A stretch of DNA of 64,000 bases from Synanceia verrucosa. Lineage: Eukaryota; Chordata; Actinopteri; Perciformes; Synanceiidae. The stretch is from positions 26,693,669 through 26,757,668 of the forward strand of contig CM056556.1 in NCBI GenBank assembly GCA_029721515.1. Direction: 5' to 3'. The first letter of the stretch is position 1; each line of letters begins with the position of its first letter. A model generated the notes under the pieces. The model worked only from the letters and a program-made list of their open reading frames with translations, ran no database searches and was not told the origin of the DNA. The translations under genes and the position numbers were made by a program. Below are positions 12,684-26,500 of this stretch, piece by piece.

Positions 12684-13380
12684 AGGGCCGTATTTAGTCA
12701 TTTAGGGGCCCAAACCAATCATTGGGGCCCTCCATATCCTTGTTCTGCACTGACAAAATTTTTATTCTGATGTATTTTTACTGAGTAAGTGTTGGCGTCT
12801 CACTCTTACATTCTGAACTCATAAGACAGTGTTGATCCTGTACCCGGTAACGTAACGAAACTAAATGCATTTTCCTCAAATTCGGTACTTTAGTTCAATT
12901 TTGACAAATCTGTTACAGTTATCTGACGGTTTAAGTTACTAGTTACATAACCATGTTTACCATGCCCCTCTCCAGTGAATGATATTTATCACCCCAAAAA
13001 ATTCTGAATATTAATGTTTATCATTCACTAAAAAGTGTAAATTTCAGGAAACTCTCCTATTTCCTGAGCCAGATAAAGTCTTTCAAATCCTTCTTGAGGA
13101 TTATTATCTAACAAGTGAACTGATAAGAACATTAATCAACGTTTAATGTAGTTTAACATTGTTTTGCTGTTGTCTTCCTGAATAAGTCTGCATATGCGCA
13201 GTAACATGGACTAGTCCTTTTCATGAGAAGGGAGGGGGGAGCAGTCGATGATGGCTTAAGCATTTTGATTTTGTTTTTTATTTTTTTTTATTTTTAAGGA
13301 TGTCAAATAAGACTAAACAACAATATTTGCTTTAAATCAAAGAAAACTTTATGAGATGTTTGAGGGGCCGGGCAAGTGCC
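12684..13380. repeat. Possible degraded DNA-transposon relic
   Basis: Starts at 'CAGGGCCGTATTTAG' with nearby GGGGCCC and GGGGCCCTCC phrases, and ends near 'GAGGGGCCGGGCAAG'. Such GGGCCC-bearing ends are common in fish hAT-like repeats, and a related pattern occurs at 56430-57395. Boundaries are uncertain and no target duplication was confirmed. Confidence 0.3.
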
Positions 13381-13429
13381 TGTGTTTGTCTAATGATAAG
13401 CTAAGAGGCGCTGTTAGCATCTGAAGAGG

Positions 13430-13935
13430 CGCCGTGGATCCAGACTAGTCAGACCAGCCAGAGTTTCTCCATCTTCTGTCATCTTATTTTGGTGATCCTG
13501 TGTGAAGTGTAGCCTCAGTTTGCTGTTCTTAGCTGACAGGTGTGGCTTCTGCTGCTCTAGTCCATCTTCTTCAAGGCTCCAGTGTTGTTCTTCACACATG
13601 ATATTCTGCTTTCTTTGGTTGAACCAGTTGTTATTTCACTTCCTGTTGTCTTTCTATCATCTCAACCAGTGTGATCGTTCTCCTGTGACCTCTCACATCA
13701 ACAAGGCATTTTTGCTCTCTGGATATTTCCTCTTTTTCAGACCTTTAGAGACACAGCAGTTTCTTAAATACTCGAGCCATGTTCAAAGTCACCTTCCTTC
13801 CTCATTCTGCTGCTCAGTTTGAACTTCAGCAGCTCGTCTTGACCATACCAGCGAGCCTAAACGCATCCACGTGATTGGCTGATCAGATATTTACATTAAT
13901 GAGCCTTTGAGCAGGTGTACCTAATAAAGTGGCCT
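13430..13935 (+). repeat. Tc1/IS630-type non-autonomous element, 3' half
   Basis: Contains 'gtttgaacttcagcagctcgtcttgac' in two blocks and ends in AGGTGTACCTAATAAAGTGG, a terminus I recognise from an abundant fish DNA repeat. Open frames across it on either strand are short and of no evident function. Confidence 0.55.
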
Positions 13936-14149
13936 CTAAATCCCTGTAGGCTCTCGTTGGTCCGATGCAGCTGCTTTCCACTGCTGACATGTTAAAACTC
14001 TCACATACCGTCAGCAAATAGAGACAGTGTGTGGTACACAAATATGATAAAAGAAAGCAAAGTGAAAGTTAGCAGCTGAACCAGCCTGATTATTAATTAT
14101 GTTTGGAAAATAGTATGGATAATTGATAGTGTGGTGGGAGGGTTAAGGG

Positions 14150-14501
14150 TTATATACAGGGAGGAGGAGGAGGAGGGGCAGGAAAAACTGGTGATGTCAG
14201 TAAGGAAGAAGAGGAGGGAGGACCGCCTTGCTTTTTCCTTTTTCCTCCCCTTCCTCCTCCTCCTCCTCCTCCTCTTATCAGTGTGTGAAAAAGAGAGAGA
14301 GGATCAGTAGGTGAGTGGACTAACAGGACGAGGATTAACCGTGACAGAAGACATGGAGGCAGAGAGAAAAAGAAATAACCCAGGATAGAGAGAAGAGCCT
14401 CTGAGCGGGTAAAAGAGAAAGGAAGCGAGCCGGAAGGTGGACAGTTGTCTCTGGAAGTGGGGGGACACCTCAGCAGACAGACGTCCACCAGCTCAGCCAC
14501 C
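14150..14501 (+). promoter_or_regulatory. RIPOR1: Candidate RIPOR1 promoter and 5' UTR
   Basis: The stretch just upstream of the distal first coding exon. A TATATA word lies at 14151-14156, but the exact transcription start cannot be read from sequence. A (GGA)n run at 14159-14177 and a (TCC)n run at 14251-14274 are complementary polypurine/polypyrimidine tracts that could fold on each other. Purine-rich leader sequence follows up to a strong Kozak context (GCCACCATGT) at 14502. Assignment to RIPOR1 rests on the in-frame splice to 20274. Confidence 0.4.
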
Positions 14502-14520
14502 ATGTACAGTGGATATGGAG
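14502..14520 (+). CDS. RIPOR1: RIPOR1 candidate distal first coding exon
   Basis: ATG in a strong Kozak context opens a 19-nt coding exon (MYSGYG plus one base) ending at the donor GAG|gtatga. Spliced to the acceptor before 20274 it continues in frame as [10 protein letters not shown] into [10 protein letters not shown], with no stop. The intron would be 5753 nt. The alternative is that translation starts at 20300 (MSLSVRP, as in the human form I recall) and the upstream exon is untranslated or unused. The frame match could be chance (1 in 3), but Kozak and donor quality raise it. Confidence 0.55.
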
Positions 14521-17500
14521 GTATGACCCAGAGCAGCTCGTCTCTAATCATTAACTCTCTGTTGATCCAGGATGAAGTGACACTTTCTGCTTCGCAGGTT
14601 TCTAACTTATTTTCAGGCAGAAACACTAGAATCTGTTTATTTGTAGCTGATGGATCCTTCATTAAAGAGGTCATGTTAGCACCGCTGACTGGTCCAGTAC
14701 AGTCACATATCTGAATTTAAAGGTACATTTTTTAATTTAGTTAATTTTTGACGTCCTTAATCAACGTTTTAACAAACATACTTGTTGTAAATAGTGGAAA
14801 GTGATGTGAGATCACTTTTTAGAGTCTCATAGTTTGGAGCGTCGGACCACAGCTGAGTGAGAACCTGTTGGTTCATTTTAACTGTGAAGATGCTTCCTGA
14901 ACTAGTTTTTAGGATTGGAATAAAAACAGTAACTGCAGAAGAGCACATCAGGTTTTTTACCGTGTTGAACCGTCACGCTGTAAGTGGAAACAAATGCAAA
15001 CATTTATACATCATCGACATATCGGACCATAAATGGACATGACCTTGACCATTGTTGCTGACCTTGATGTTAGCTGTTTTGTTTACATGCTTGTTTGTTT
15101 ACATCAGAATGGTCACATGTCAGACAACCATAATTGCAGTAATAGCCAGAATAAACAGCTTATTTTGTTAACAGAGCCAGTCCATCCGTTATTATTTAGA
15201 ATATATTTTTTAGATTTTTTCAATTCCAATATCTGAATATTGTTGAAAAATTTCTTGAAGGGGTGTATCTTCATTACATCAGTATTAAAAACACATGTAG
15301 TGATAAAATAATGTGAAATGTCTATCTATCTAATATTTTCATTACTTGCTGGTCTTTAAACACAGATCATTTGACTTATCTTGTGGAGCCTCGAAGAGCT
15401 TTTTGCAGCTTCTCTCCACACTATGTCAGCAGCAGTAAACACACTGATGTCTTCAGAGTATCTGAAAGTTAAATGATTGTTTAATGCACGTCGCTCTATG
15501 TTCCTTTTCCTGGAAGTGATCGGGCATGTCTGTACAGTAAAACTCTGGCTTGTTCCTGTGACTCAGTGAAGCCATAAACTGTGCTGGTCTCTTCCTGACC
15601 CTGCCCTCCCGGCAGGATGTCACTCCCTCCTGGGTTTCCTCTTCATAAAGACAGTAATATGATGGAGTTATGAAACCAAACCGTGCTGTGGGTCGGAGAG
15701 TAGAGCTGGAGTAAACTATTAACATCAGATGAGCCATTAATAATCCCAGGAGGAACGCTTTGTTCACCTTGTTTAACGTGAGGACCCATCAGTCGTAGAG
15801 ATGATACAAAGAAGCACGAAAAGTAAAGGAACATGATAACTGTCTGCTGTAGCTTGACCCAGCGCTGACCAATTATCAAAACTCAATGAAATAATTCTCC
15901 AAAAGTGACCTTAACAACAGAAAAACTAAACTCTGTTCATGTTTCCATGGCAACTCTTCAAAGATTGACCCCTCAGTTCTTAAATCATTTACTCTCCACA
16001 AAAAAACAAAATTATGTTGAGTCTGAATGAGTGAATTACCACTGATTGTTCATCACATTTTATTATTTTGTTTCATAAATTACAGGTAGTGGGTAACGTG
16101 GGAGAAGACTGGTATTTTGTAGTTAAAATATTTAAGGATATTTATAAAGCTCAGGCTTGTTTACCTTCAGAACTGTGAAGAGGAGAAGCGCCATGTTCAC
16201 TCAGATAATGATGAACGACAGGATGTAGATTTGAGGTTTGAGTTTAAATCAACATGACGTGGCTGAGAACAGATTCAGTCACTGCACATTAAAGTGAACA
16301 CAAAATATAATTCAACCTTAGCATCATGAGAGGCTTTTCTAGCATCATTAAATTTATCAATATCTTTTTGTGAATGAGTTTTTTTTTTTTTACTCGGTGA
16401 CATTCAGTGGGTGGTAACGTTTGAGGCGGTGAACTTAGATCATGGTATTTCCTGTCTTTGTGGACGCAGCGTATTTGGCACAATATACGTCATGTCAGAC
16501 TTTAAGTAGTTTAGTCCTTTCAGCACCTCTTTCATCTCTTCATTTATTTCTTTATTGAGCTTTCCATTCACAAAGGTTTGTTTGACTCTTAGTTAACACT
16601 AATCAGAGTTCATCAGAGTGTTTTATAACTTGTTTAACTTCTAGCATCCAGCCTTTTTTATCGTCTGGACTGTGAATATACATTCATTTGTTGAGATCCG
16701 GCGCTCTGATGAGCTAACGCCCCTGTCCTTTAGTCATCCCTCTACTGAGCCACAAACACTCTGCAGCGTTTTTTCCAGAAAGGTCTCAGAGAGAGAGGCC
16801 AGAGAGCGTCAAACAATAGGTGTGGTGTCACTGCAGAGAGTGGCATCAATAACAGGAGGTGGTCTGATCTGTTGTTTTCACTGGGCGCTTTGGATCAGGT
16901 AGGAAAGTCAAAATGCAGCACAGTGTGACGCTGGATGGCTGATGGATGTGGAGAGAGAGGAGAAATGTGTCTGAACCGTCAAGGTTGGTGCTTTAAATCA
17001 GCTTTAATACCTTCTTAATGCAGCAGGGACGAAACATGCAGAAGACGACTCTGTTGTTCGTTATGGCTTCCTGCAAAACTAAGTTGCTGAAAGATTAATA
17101 TATGCTGTGTACATATTTACACTGATCAGGTAAAACATCATGACCTCTGTCAGGTGAAGAGAACATCACTGATCATCTCCTCATCAGATGAACATCTAGT
17201 CCTCAGAGTTGATGTTAGAAGCAGGATCAGGATTTTTCAGGAGTTTGACACCAAGAAGCAAACAGGGATGTCTAGAGGACTGGATCAGAGCATCTCCAGA
17301 CCTGCAGCTCTGGTGGTCTGTTCCTGGTCTGCAGTGGTCAGGATCTATCAAAAGTGGTCCAGGGAAGGACCAGAACCAGAGACAGGGTCATGAGAGGACA
17401 AGGATCACTGATGCAGGTCTGGTCCTGGTGGTCTGATCCAACAGAGCAGAGGAGTTAATGCTGCTGAACATAGAAAGGAGTCACATACTACAGAGTAAAC

Positions 17501-20500
17501 CTTCAGGGGTCAGAGATCACAGCACAGTATTAGGCAGGAAGTCATGATGTCAGGATGGTCGGTGTCTGTGTGTAATAGATATCATGTCTTTAAATATAAA
17601 GGGGGAAATTAATTGTCCAGCATTTAGTCTGAACACCTGGAAAATGTTTGTTTTTCCAGTCATGGAAAATGAGAAAAAAAACAGTTAAATGTCCTGGAGA
17701 CGGTCCTGGAAAGTGACTTATTCTCTCCATGTGAGTGAATGCAAACAGGTTCAAAGTTACATTTAAACCCTTTGCGTGAATAATTTTCCAGGACATTTAA
17801 CCTTTTTTCTCATTTTCCAGGTTTTCCAGGACGTGTGGGAACCCTGCAGGTGTCCTGCTTTATGTTTTGCTTTACTTCCAGTTTGTCACAAACTAGGTCA
17901 AAGGTCACTGTGACCTCATGAAACACATTTTTGGCCTTAACTGAAGAATCCATTTTCTATTTATGGGACTTTCACTCGACTGTCTGACAGGTTAAAATGA
18001 TGAAGGGACTCATGTCCTGTCGGTCCCGTTGAGGACTTGAACACACTAATTACCCACTGAGTGCTGTTTAGTAGAGGGAGCTGCTGTGACAACACAACAT
18101 GTGGATTCAGCAGGAACTTAAAGAGGGAAGTGATGGAGCCAGTATGAGCCGACGTTTCCACTGCTCTGTCTGAACTGGGATGCCTTCCTTTATCTCTCAC
18201 TGCCCTGCAGCTCCTCTATACTCTGACTTAAACTGGGTTAAGTCAACATTCGGCTGCACACAGAGTCCCACAGCACAGTTCAGTCTTCTTCATGGTAAAC
18301 ATGTTGTGCTGCAGTTAAACTCCGGCAGCACTGACCTCTTCTCTCCGTCCAGATGACTGCAGTCCTCAGGACTATCTCCCTTTGTTAAATTTCCTGTCAG
18401 GAGAGGCAGTTTCGTCTGACTTCCTGTCGGGTTGTGACATTTCCTGTGCTGTGGGAGGGGGTGCTGGGCGGTCGCCTTGCAGAGGCCTTTCAGCTGTTTG
18501 GAGAAACAGGATGCAGGACACAGGACAGAGCGCAGGAGGGAAACACTGCTTTAGCTGACAGAAATTTACTGCTGACTGAAGCTGCAACAACAAATCACTT
18601 CAGGCCTCGGACTTCAAATGTTGGCTCAAGGCCACAGCAGCAGAACGGACCAGGATTCATCCTGAATGTTGGCTGTGGTGGTATTGAATGGTAGCTATTA
18701 TATGAACGCTTCTGAATGATGGATGACACTAGCGTGGTATCAAAGACACAAAAACTGTCCCACCAAAGCTGCCACAGATTTTTTTAATGTTCTCTACTAA
18801 GTCATACTCCCTATTAGGGGTGGGTATTGGCAGGGACTTCACGATACGATACGTACCACGATACTTGAGTCATGATATGATGCATTATTGTGATATTGAG
18901 ATGCATTGCAATATTCTACATCACTTAAAATACAGTTTAAAATACAAGTTGTATATACAGTATGTTATATGTACACATATTTATATATGTACAGTACACA
19001 CACACACAGGTATAAATTTTTATTTATTTCAATTAAATTTTTATTTCAACATGCAGAGTTGCTCTGTATTTAAAATTGGTCCAAAATGTGAATTTTTTGG
19101 GGTGGGAAAAAAAATCAATATTAAAAATTAAAAAATCAATATTATATCAGAAGAAAAAGCATCACGATGTATTGCTATATCAATATTTTTTCCCAGCCGT
19201 ACTCTCAATAATATTCAACAGATTGAAGCTCCTGACTCTGCTCTGTTTGTCCTTCACGTCTTCCTGCTGGAGGTCTCATTAGATCTGATCAGCTGATCTC
19301 GTCACCAGAAGACTCTTTGTCTCACTATCAGTCTGTGACAGTGACCAGACAGAGTTTACATTAGCTACAGCTGACAACATTCATCATTTCATCTGGTGAA
19401 GGCAACACTGACCCTCTGTAAGTCACACTATGGTCGTCTTTATAGTCTTATATAAGCTCTTATATAATGTCTTTGTCACGTAGCAAAGTAAATCCTGAGA
19501 TCAGTGAGTCAGACAAGAAATATCATGTACCGTACTGCTCTGAGTACTACACCATCGTGTACCGTACTGCTCTGAGTACTACACCATCGTGTACCGTACT
19601 GCTCTGAGTACTACGTCATCATGTACTGTACTGCTCTGAATGGTTGTCGGTGTCCTCAGAGGATGCTCTGCTGCAGTGCGTCATCCTCTCATGTTACATT
19701 ATTCACACATAATGAAATGAACCAGTGTTTCCAGCAGGACACAGATTGTGTCAGACAGACACTTTGACTCCTTCTCGACAGCCTGAGAATTAAAACTAAT
19801 TTAGCTGCATTCACATCAAATCACTTCACTGGAATTTATGAATGGATTTAATTTCAGCTCCAGATCCTGCAGTGAAAAGTTGAAATTGGAGAAACAGCTA
19901 CTAACCCACTCTGATAATCACCAGGGGCGTCACTAAGTTATAAGAAGCTATACATAGCTATAACGTATGAATAATGCAAGATTATATGATTATTAAGATA
20001 AACTCATATTCTGGCCACTTTATATTGAATTTGTCTGCATTTTTTGTATTAAAAAAATAAAATAACACCAAATTATTTAGGGGGCTTAATAATATTGAGG
20101 GGAGCTTCAGACCCCCTCACATAGGCCTAATGACTCCACTGGTAATCACTGCATCGCTGCTCAGCATTGGTCCGGTTTGGTTTTATTTCTCTTTCAGTCA
20201 GTTCCTCTTATTGATCACAACCCGTCCGATCATCTGCAGTCTGCTGATGCTTCTCCTCCTCCGCTCTGTACAGGAAGTCCATCCCGAACTCTGTCCACCA
20301 TGTCGCTGTCTGTTCGCCCAGCCAGACGCCTCACGTCCAGATCCATCACTAGGAGCCAGAGCTTCACTGGAGTCAACACCTACGACAAGCCCTACAGGTA
20401 CTCATCACTACCGAGCCCAGGCTGCTGGAGAACCAGGACCAGGACTGAGCAGGACAGACTGTAAAATGACAAATGTTCTTCAGGGCCTGTGGTGCAAAAT

Positions 20501-23500
20501 CATCCAAAATGAAATTAAGTATGATTTTCACTGTAGACACAAAGTTGATTTAAACAAAATACAGAGGCTTTCTGAGAGTTAAAATGAATAACGTGGTCTT
20601 ACAGGAAAGAAACAGTGTGAAGGCCTGATGCTGTTACATGAAGCTCAGGTGGATCAGACTGATCTGGAGAGCTTTCAGGAGGATTTTGCTGATATTTTTG
20701 CTGGTCTTGTTTTCAGGAACCTCTCAGTGTTCAGCACCCCTGGTCTCAGCAGGAAGCCCAGCAGAGCCAGCAGGATGTTCACCATGTCCACCAAGTCCAA
20801 CCCTCCACCCAAAGTCCCTCAACCAGAGCGACTGGATCAGGTCTACGAGTCTCTGAAGAAAGGGCTTCAGTGAGTGAACTCAGAAATACAGATGGCGCTC
20901 TGAAGGGTCGCGACCTTTTCTGACCATAAATCTGATTCAGTGAAAATACGACAAGGAAAGTTTTGATAGACGGTCTTTATATTATTATCTCCCATCAGGT
21001 AAAGAATCAACAACAGCAGCTAAAGTCAAGTAAAAAGTGTTTTCTTAATGCTAACGTCTTGAAATTCACTCTCTGGAGAATAGAAACCATAACCAAAAGA
21101 TTAAGTTAAGTTAAAAGACATTTAGGAAAATAGTCTCATTTGCTTTTTTTCACTTTTATCTGTCTGTTAAATATTTATCTTAGACTGGAAACAGGAGGAA
21201 ACAGCTTTTATCTTTATGTTTCTTTAGTTATTTTTTTCAGAATATCTAACTTTTACTCTTAGAGTAGAAACACAGAAACTCTTTCCTCCAGTTCATTTTC
21301 AGGTTCATATTTTTTAAGTTCTTTAATGTGGGACTGCAGCTAATGCTTATTTTCACTCTTGATTATTTTCTTAATTAATCTGTTAGTTGTTTGTTCCATA
21401 AACTCTTTAATTTCCCAGAGGGCACCATCTTAAAGGGTCAATAAAGTTTTTTTCTAATCTAATCTAAACTGTGCCAGGTCAAACTTTAGAAGTGTTCGCC
21501 ATCCAATAACAGAAAAATTAGTTTTGCAGTTTAATTTTAGTTTTCATTAATCTTCATCTTTCAGATGATGTTCATCACTTCTATGTGACACACAGCTGGA
21601 AGTGGAAGTTCTTTAAGGGACTGTGTGTTTTTGAGCATTTGACACTTTCACAGTATTTACTGAACATCTAAACCTGCTTTATAATGAAAACAGACTTGGA
21701 AATCTCTATAACTTATGTGTGTGTGTGTGTTTGTGCCCTCAGGTCTTACCTGCAGGTTCATCAGATGGACTTGGACAGCCTCAGCAGGCAGATGAAAGAG
21801 TCAAAGAGGAACTCCAGACTGGTATGTTCTGCTCTGACCTGAAGTGGAAATTAAAACCATAACCTGTGTGTCTAATATGGACACAAGCACTTTTATTTCC
21901 TGCCTTTTTGCATGAAAAAAATGCAACAGTTGTTGTTTCTGTGGCATTAAGCGTTTATAACATCGTCTTGAAGTTAGCGTTGATTTGAAAAATGAAAATA
22001 TCACCTGTCGTTAAGAGTGACATGATCTGACTTGATGTTTTCTGCCTCTTCAGGGTTTCCTGTATGAACTGGACAAGGTGAGCGACTCTGCAGCTGCAGA
22101 GCGACGGGCTTTTATTTTGAAACTCTGAGCAGTGCAGCGCAGCAGCTGTGAGCTAGTTGTGCACGCTCACGTGCACTAACTGTGCACTTTATTACTAAAT
22201 ATTTCTATATAATCACATGTTGCTATATTAATGCTCTGGGTGAAGACATTATGAATCAATATTAAAGCAAACTTCTGCATCATTTATCTGTGGTCTCCAT
22301 AACGCAGTATAATATTCATTTCCACATCACTAATTAGTTCATTAGTACAGTAACATGCAGAGTTGTGTCTTCAGTATAACTGCTGCTCTCACTTTCTCTT
22401 TACACACATCATTTTTTGAAATTTTCTGGGATGTTTTAAGGCCGTTAAGCTTCCCTCAGTGAATATTTACACAATAAAAGCCTTTCCACTGTTCAGAGGA
22501 CACGATCTGTCCCTTTCAAGCCAGGCTTTTATTTTGAAATATGTGCAGGAAGTGATTAAAGTGATTGAATGAAGTATTTGAAGCTGAATGTGTGATGTGA
22601 TTCATCTCCTCAGTGGTTTTATTAGTATAGCTGTGCTGAACCTTTACCTGGACATCCTGGCGTAAAGTGACAATAAGCAGGTCTGCGTTGAAAAGTCAAA
22701 TAAAATACGACTCTGTGCTTCCTTCTGACAGCAAGTGAAGGTGACTGAGAGGTACATAAGACGACTGGAGTTTCACCTCAGCAAGGTAAGACCAGCACGA
22801 ACCCTGTCGAACACATTTCACATCAGTGAATGTTCCAGGAAATAAAACCTGCCTGAAACATCTGGACAGGAGGGTGAAGTGTCTCTTCTGTGTTCTCAGA
22901 TTGAGGAGCTTTATGAAGCCTACTGCCTGCAGAGGAGACTCCGGGACGGAGCCAACAAGATGGTGAAGGCTTACACCGCCTCTTCAGGCAGCAAGGAGGC
23001 CAGGGAGAGTTTAGCAGAAGCCAATAAAGGATATAAAGAGTACACAGAGGTGAGGTCAGACATCTGGATGGAAGAGGGAAAATGTCTCAAGTGCAGCTCC
23101 TAAAAAGAAGAAATGTATCTCTGCAGAACATGTGTGTGTTGGAGAGCGAGTTGGAGAACCAGCTGGGAGAGTTCCACATCAAGATGAAAGGTCAGAAGGA
23201 AACACTGACGCCTCCTCTTCACGTTTGGCATGCAGCCTCTCTGAACTCCCATCATTCACAGCGTCAGAAGATCACCGCTCCTCTAAATCTGTGTGAACAC
23301 ACGTTTATTTTTTCCTCTACGGAGGAAAAGTTGAATAAAATGGCTCCTAGAGGCGCGATTTGATGCCATTCAGTGAGACACACTTTCTAAATATTCATCA
23401 TCTCTGACGTCCATCATAAACGTCCAGAAATCTGCAGAGAAATCTTTGAAAAGCTTCTTGAGTATCAGAGTAATCCAGTATCAGAGGGTCTTCCATTTGT

Positions 23501-26500
23501 CTTTCAGGTCTGGCTGGATTTGCTAGACTGTGTGCTGGTGACCAGTATGAGGTTAGTCTCTCTCTCTTACCATATATTATTATATATCTGTTATTACCAC
23601 CTCTGATTATGACCATATTGAGCCTCTGAGTCTTTCTCGGGCTGTCTTGGCTGTGTTGCCTTGAGGTAGAGGACAGTTTCTGTGTTCTGGTGACGTCTCT
23701 CATTTATAGTTAGTTTAGTTTCCGTCACATGTTTTAAGTCTGTGGTCGTATGAAAGAGGATCTCTGCTCCATGAAGACGTTCTCCTGCTGACTGGTTTGT
23801 GTGTTCAGATCTTCATGAAGTACGGTCGGCAGCGGTGGAAGCTCCGAGGCAGAATAGAGCTCAACGGCAAACAGGTGTGGGACAGTGAGGAGATGGTGTT
23901 TGTGCCGCTGGTCAGTGAGTTCCTCTGTGTGAAGGTCAGTCTTTCTGTGTCGTTCACTCATGTGTTTGATTCAGTTCTGCTCTGGAGGATGTCATGACCG
24001 CGCTGTGTTTCTCTGGTTTCCTAGGTGACGGAGCTGAAGAGCCTCGCCAGTCATGTGGTTGTAGGAAGCGTTTCCTGCGAGACAAAGGACCTGTTCGCCG
24101 CTCTACCCCAGACGGTGGCCGTGGATATTAATGATCTTGGGACCATTAAACTGAGCCTGGAAGTCACCTGGAAGTAAGTTTGTCCAATGATGGTCCTGAG
24201 CTCCATGAGCACTGCACATCTGATCATTTTAAAGACACATCAGCAACAAATAGAAACAGCTTGTACACTAAATAGTGCTGCATTTAGGGGTTAGAGCTTT
24301 CGAGTGTTTCCTTCAGGATTTTCTGGCTAATATCTTAGTTCAGTTTCTCTGGAAACTTTCACTGGAGACAACTGAGACTCAGATCGTCCTTCTGTCTCGC
24401 TTCCGGCCAGGAAGCTAAATTTTTTTGGTTGTGCAAATTTTTGACAACACATTTTTCTGTGATGTGACTGTCTCCATTTATATTTTTATTCTTACTTTAC
24501 CAGGATTTTAAGTGTTATTCAGTAGAGAAGTCTGCTTAAAGAACATTCCCCAGTCAAATATGTTATTTTAGTTTTTACCTCAACCATCTGCAGTAAAATG
24601 AGCTCGGAAACGTATTGACTTTAAATATGAGCTTTAAATATCTTAATGAATGTGTCTTTATTTGCTCTCCTGTCTCCATCCCTTCCCCTCCATCAGTCCA
24701 TTTGATAAGGATGACCAGGGCTCAGTGTCAAGCAGTGTCAACAAAGCTCCAACCGTCAGTAAGAGAATCTCAACCATCTTCAACCAGAGCCCACCGGACA
24801 CACCGTCTTTACGTGAACAAGCCTTCTATGTGAGTTATTTTCTCTTCTCAGCAGAGACGTTCAGCTGGTGCTTTTCAGAAGCTTGCCGTTGATGATTGAT
24901 GGCATTTTGTGCAATATTCACTTCCCTTATATTTCATTGTTATAACTGATGAAACACCTAAATGTGTCTTTTCATACTGGTGGAGAACAGGACAGAGTTC
25001 AGATATCACGGCTGCAGGGAGGACGTTAGCTTTAGCTTTAGCTTTAGTCTCTAACTGCTCCACCTGCTGCTGCTCTGACATGCAGTCTCTGCCTCGGAGC
25101 CTGACCAGGTGGCAGCACTGGCCTCTGCTGGACATCTTCAGAGACACTCTTAGCCAGAGCTGCTCCTGCAGCGACAGCTCACCAAAGAGGCCAACCACTG
25201 CAGTAAGTCTTCATGGAGTAGACCCCTGCACACTGCAGAGCACAGAGCCCTCTGCTGTGGAGACTAGTGACAGCAGACAGTAGAAACCTAGAGCAGTAGT
25301 CTCCATTAGTCTGTTTGAATGTGTGTGGATTCAAGGAGGCGATGCAAGGTGTCCAAACACATTCTGTCACCTTCTGGTTTTATCACAAAACAGCCTCAGG
25401 AGGCTTTATAATCTGAACACATTCAAAAATATTTGATAGAAACCAGGAGAGATCCTCCTCCAGGACGAAGAAGGTAGACATGGGAGAAGAGATGGAGCCA
25501 GGAAGATGACAAACATCAGCGAACTGATGTAACCCTGATCCATGGATACCTGCAGGACAGCAAAGCAGAAAGAAATAAAGTTAACCTGCATTAATGTCTG
25601 TTTGACCCCTAACCCTACCACCAGCAGGCGGACAGGCCCTGCAGTGGTCTGGTGGGATGATATGGGATTTCTTAAGGAGGTTAGGACGGTCAAAGTTCAC
25701 ATAAGAATTCTCCTGCCGCGCTGATTTGAATGAAAACTGTGAAAAGTTGTAATGTTGAAGCAGGAAAAATGTTCCAGCGTCAGGATGTGAGCTAGTCTGA
25801 CCTTCTGGAGTCTCCTCCCGTCTCCTCCTCCAGGCTGCTGACGGTGCTGCTCTCTTTCAGAACATGCTCCGTCGACATGAAGAGCTGGAGAACGGCACAG
25901 CGTGGTCGAATTCATCAGAGTCCTCCGACGACTCCTCCAGCCCTCGACTCTCTGCAGGAGGGCTACGCAACTCTGCACATCACCAGGTAACCCTTGACCT
26001 TACTTATGACCTGCAGTCATTATCATTCCACTCTGTCATCGTTTTGATCGTCGCCAACTTTTTTTTTTTGGGAACGAGTGGATTAAATTAACTAAAGTTA
26101 TTACTTTATTCATTTTATTTTTCTTGTTTTTATGTTTGACAGGTGTTGTATTGATAAAGTTTATCATTATTATTAAAAACTGCCAGACGGGACGTCGCCG
26201 TGGTAACGTCCTGTCAGCAGGGAGTCGTACCCTAAAGCATCTTCTGCTTTATGGTCTGTTTGACTCTAAATGGACATGAAGACTTCCTGTTTCCTGTGTT
26301 TATTGGGGCAATAAATCAGAGAGAAGGGGATCATTTTCTATTAGACTGCTGACAGGAAGTAAAGATTACAGCCTGGTAGAAGCTGATTTCTCTCTTACTA
26401 TCTAATAACTGAAGCTGCTGCTGCTCTGATAGCTTAACTCTCCATACTGTCTCTCCAGGCAGTGGTGGTGACTCCAGACATCCAGCCAGCTGTGAGTTCC

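Noticed and set aside
14150..14674. 174-codon minus-strand open frame with Pro/Gly runs
   Set aside because: Antisense of the RIPOR1 5' exon; Pro and Gly runs come from (TCC)n and (GGA)n tracts.
23082..23363. 93-codon open frame overlapping a RIPOR1 exon
   Set aside because: Only 23127-23190 is exonic, with good acceptor and donor; the rest is intron read-through.
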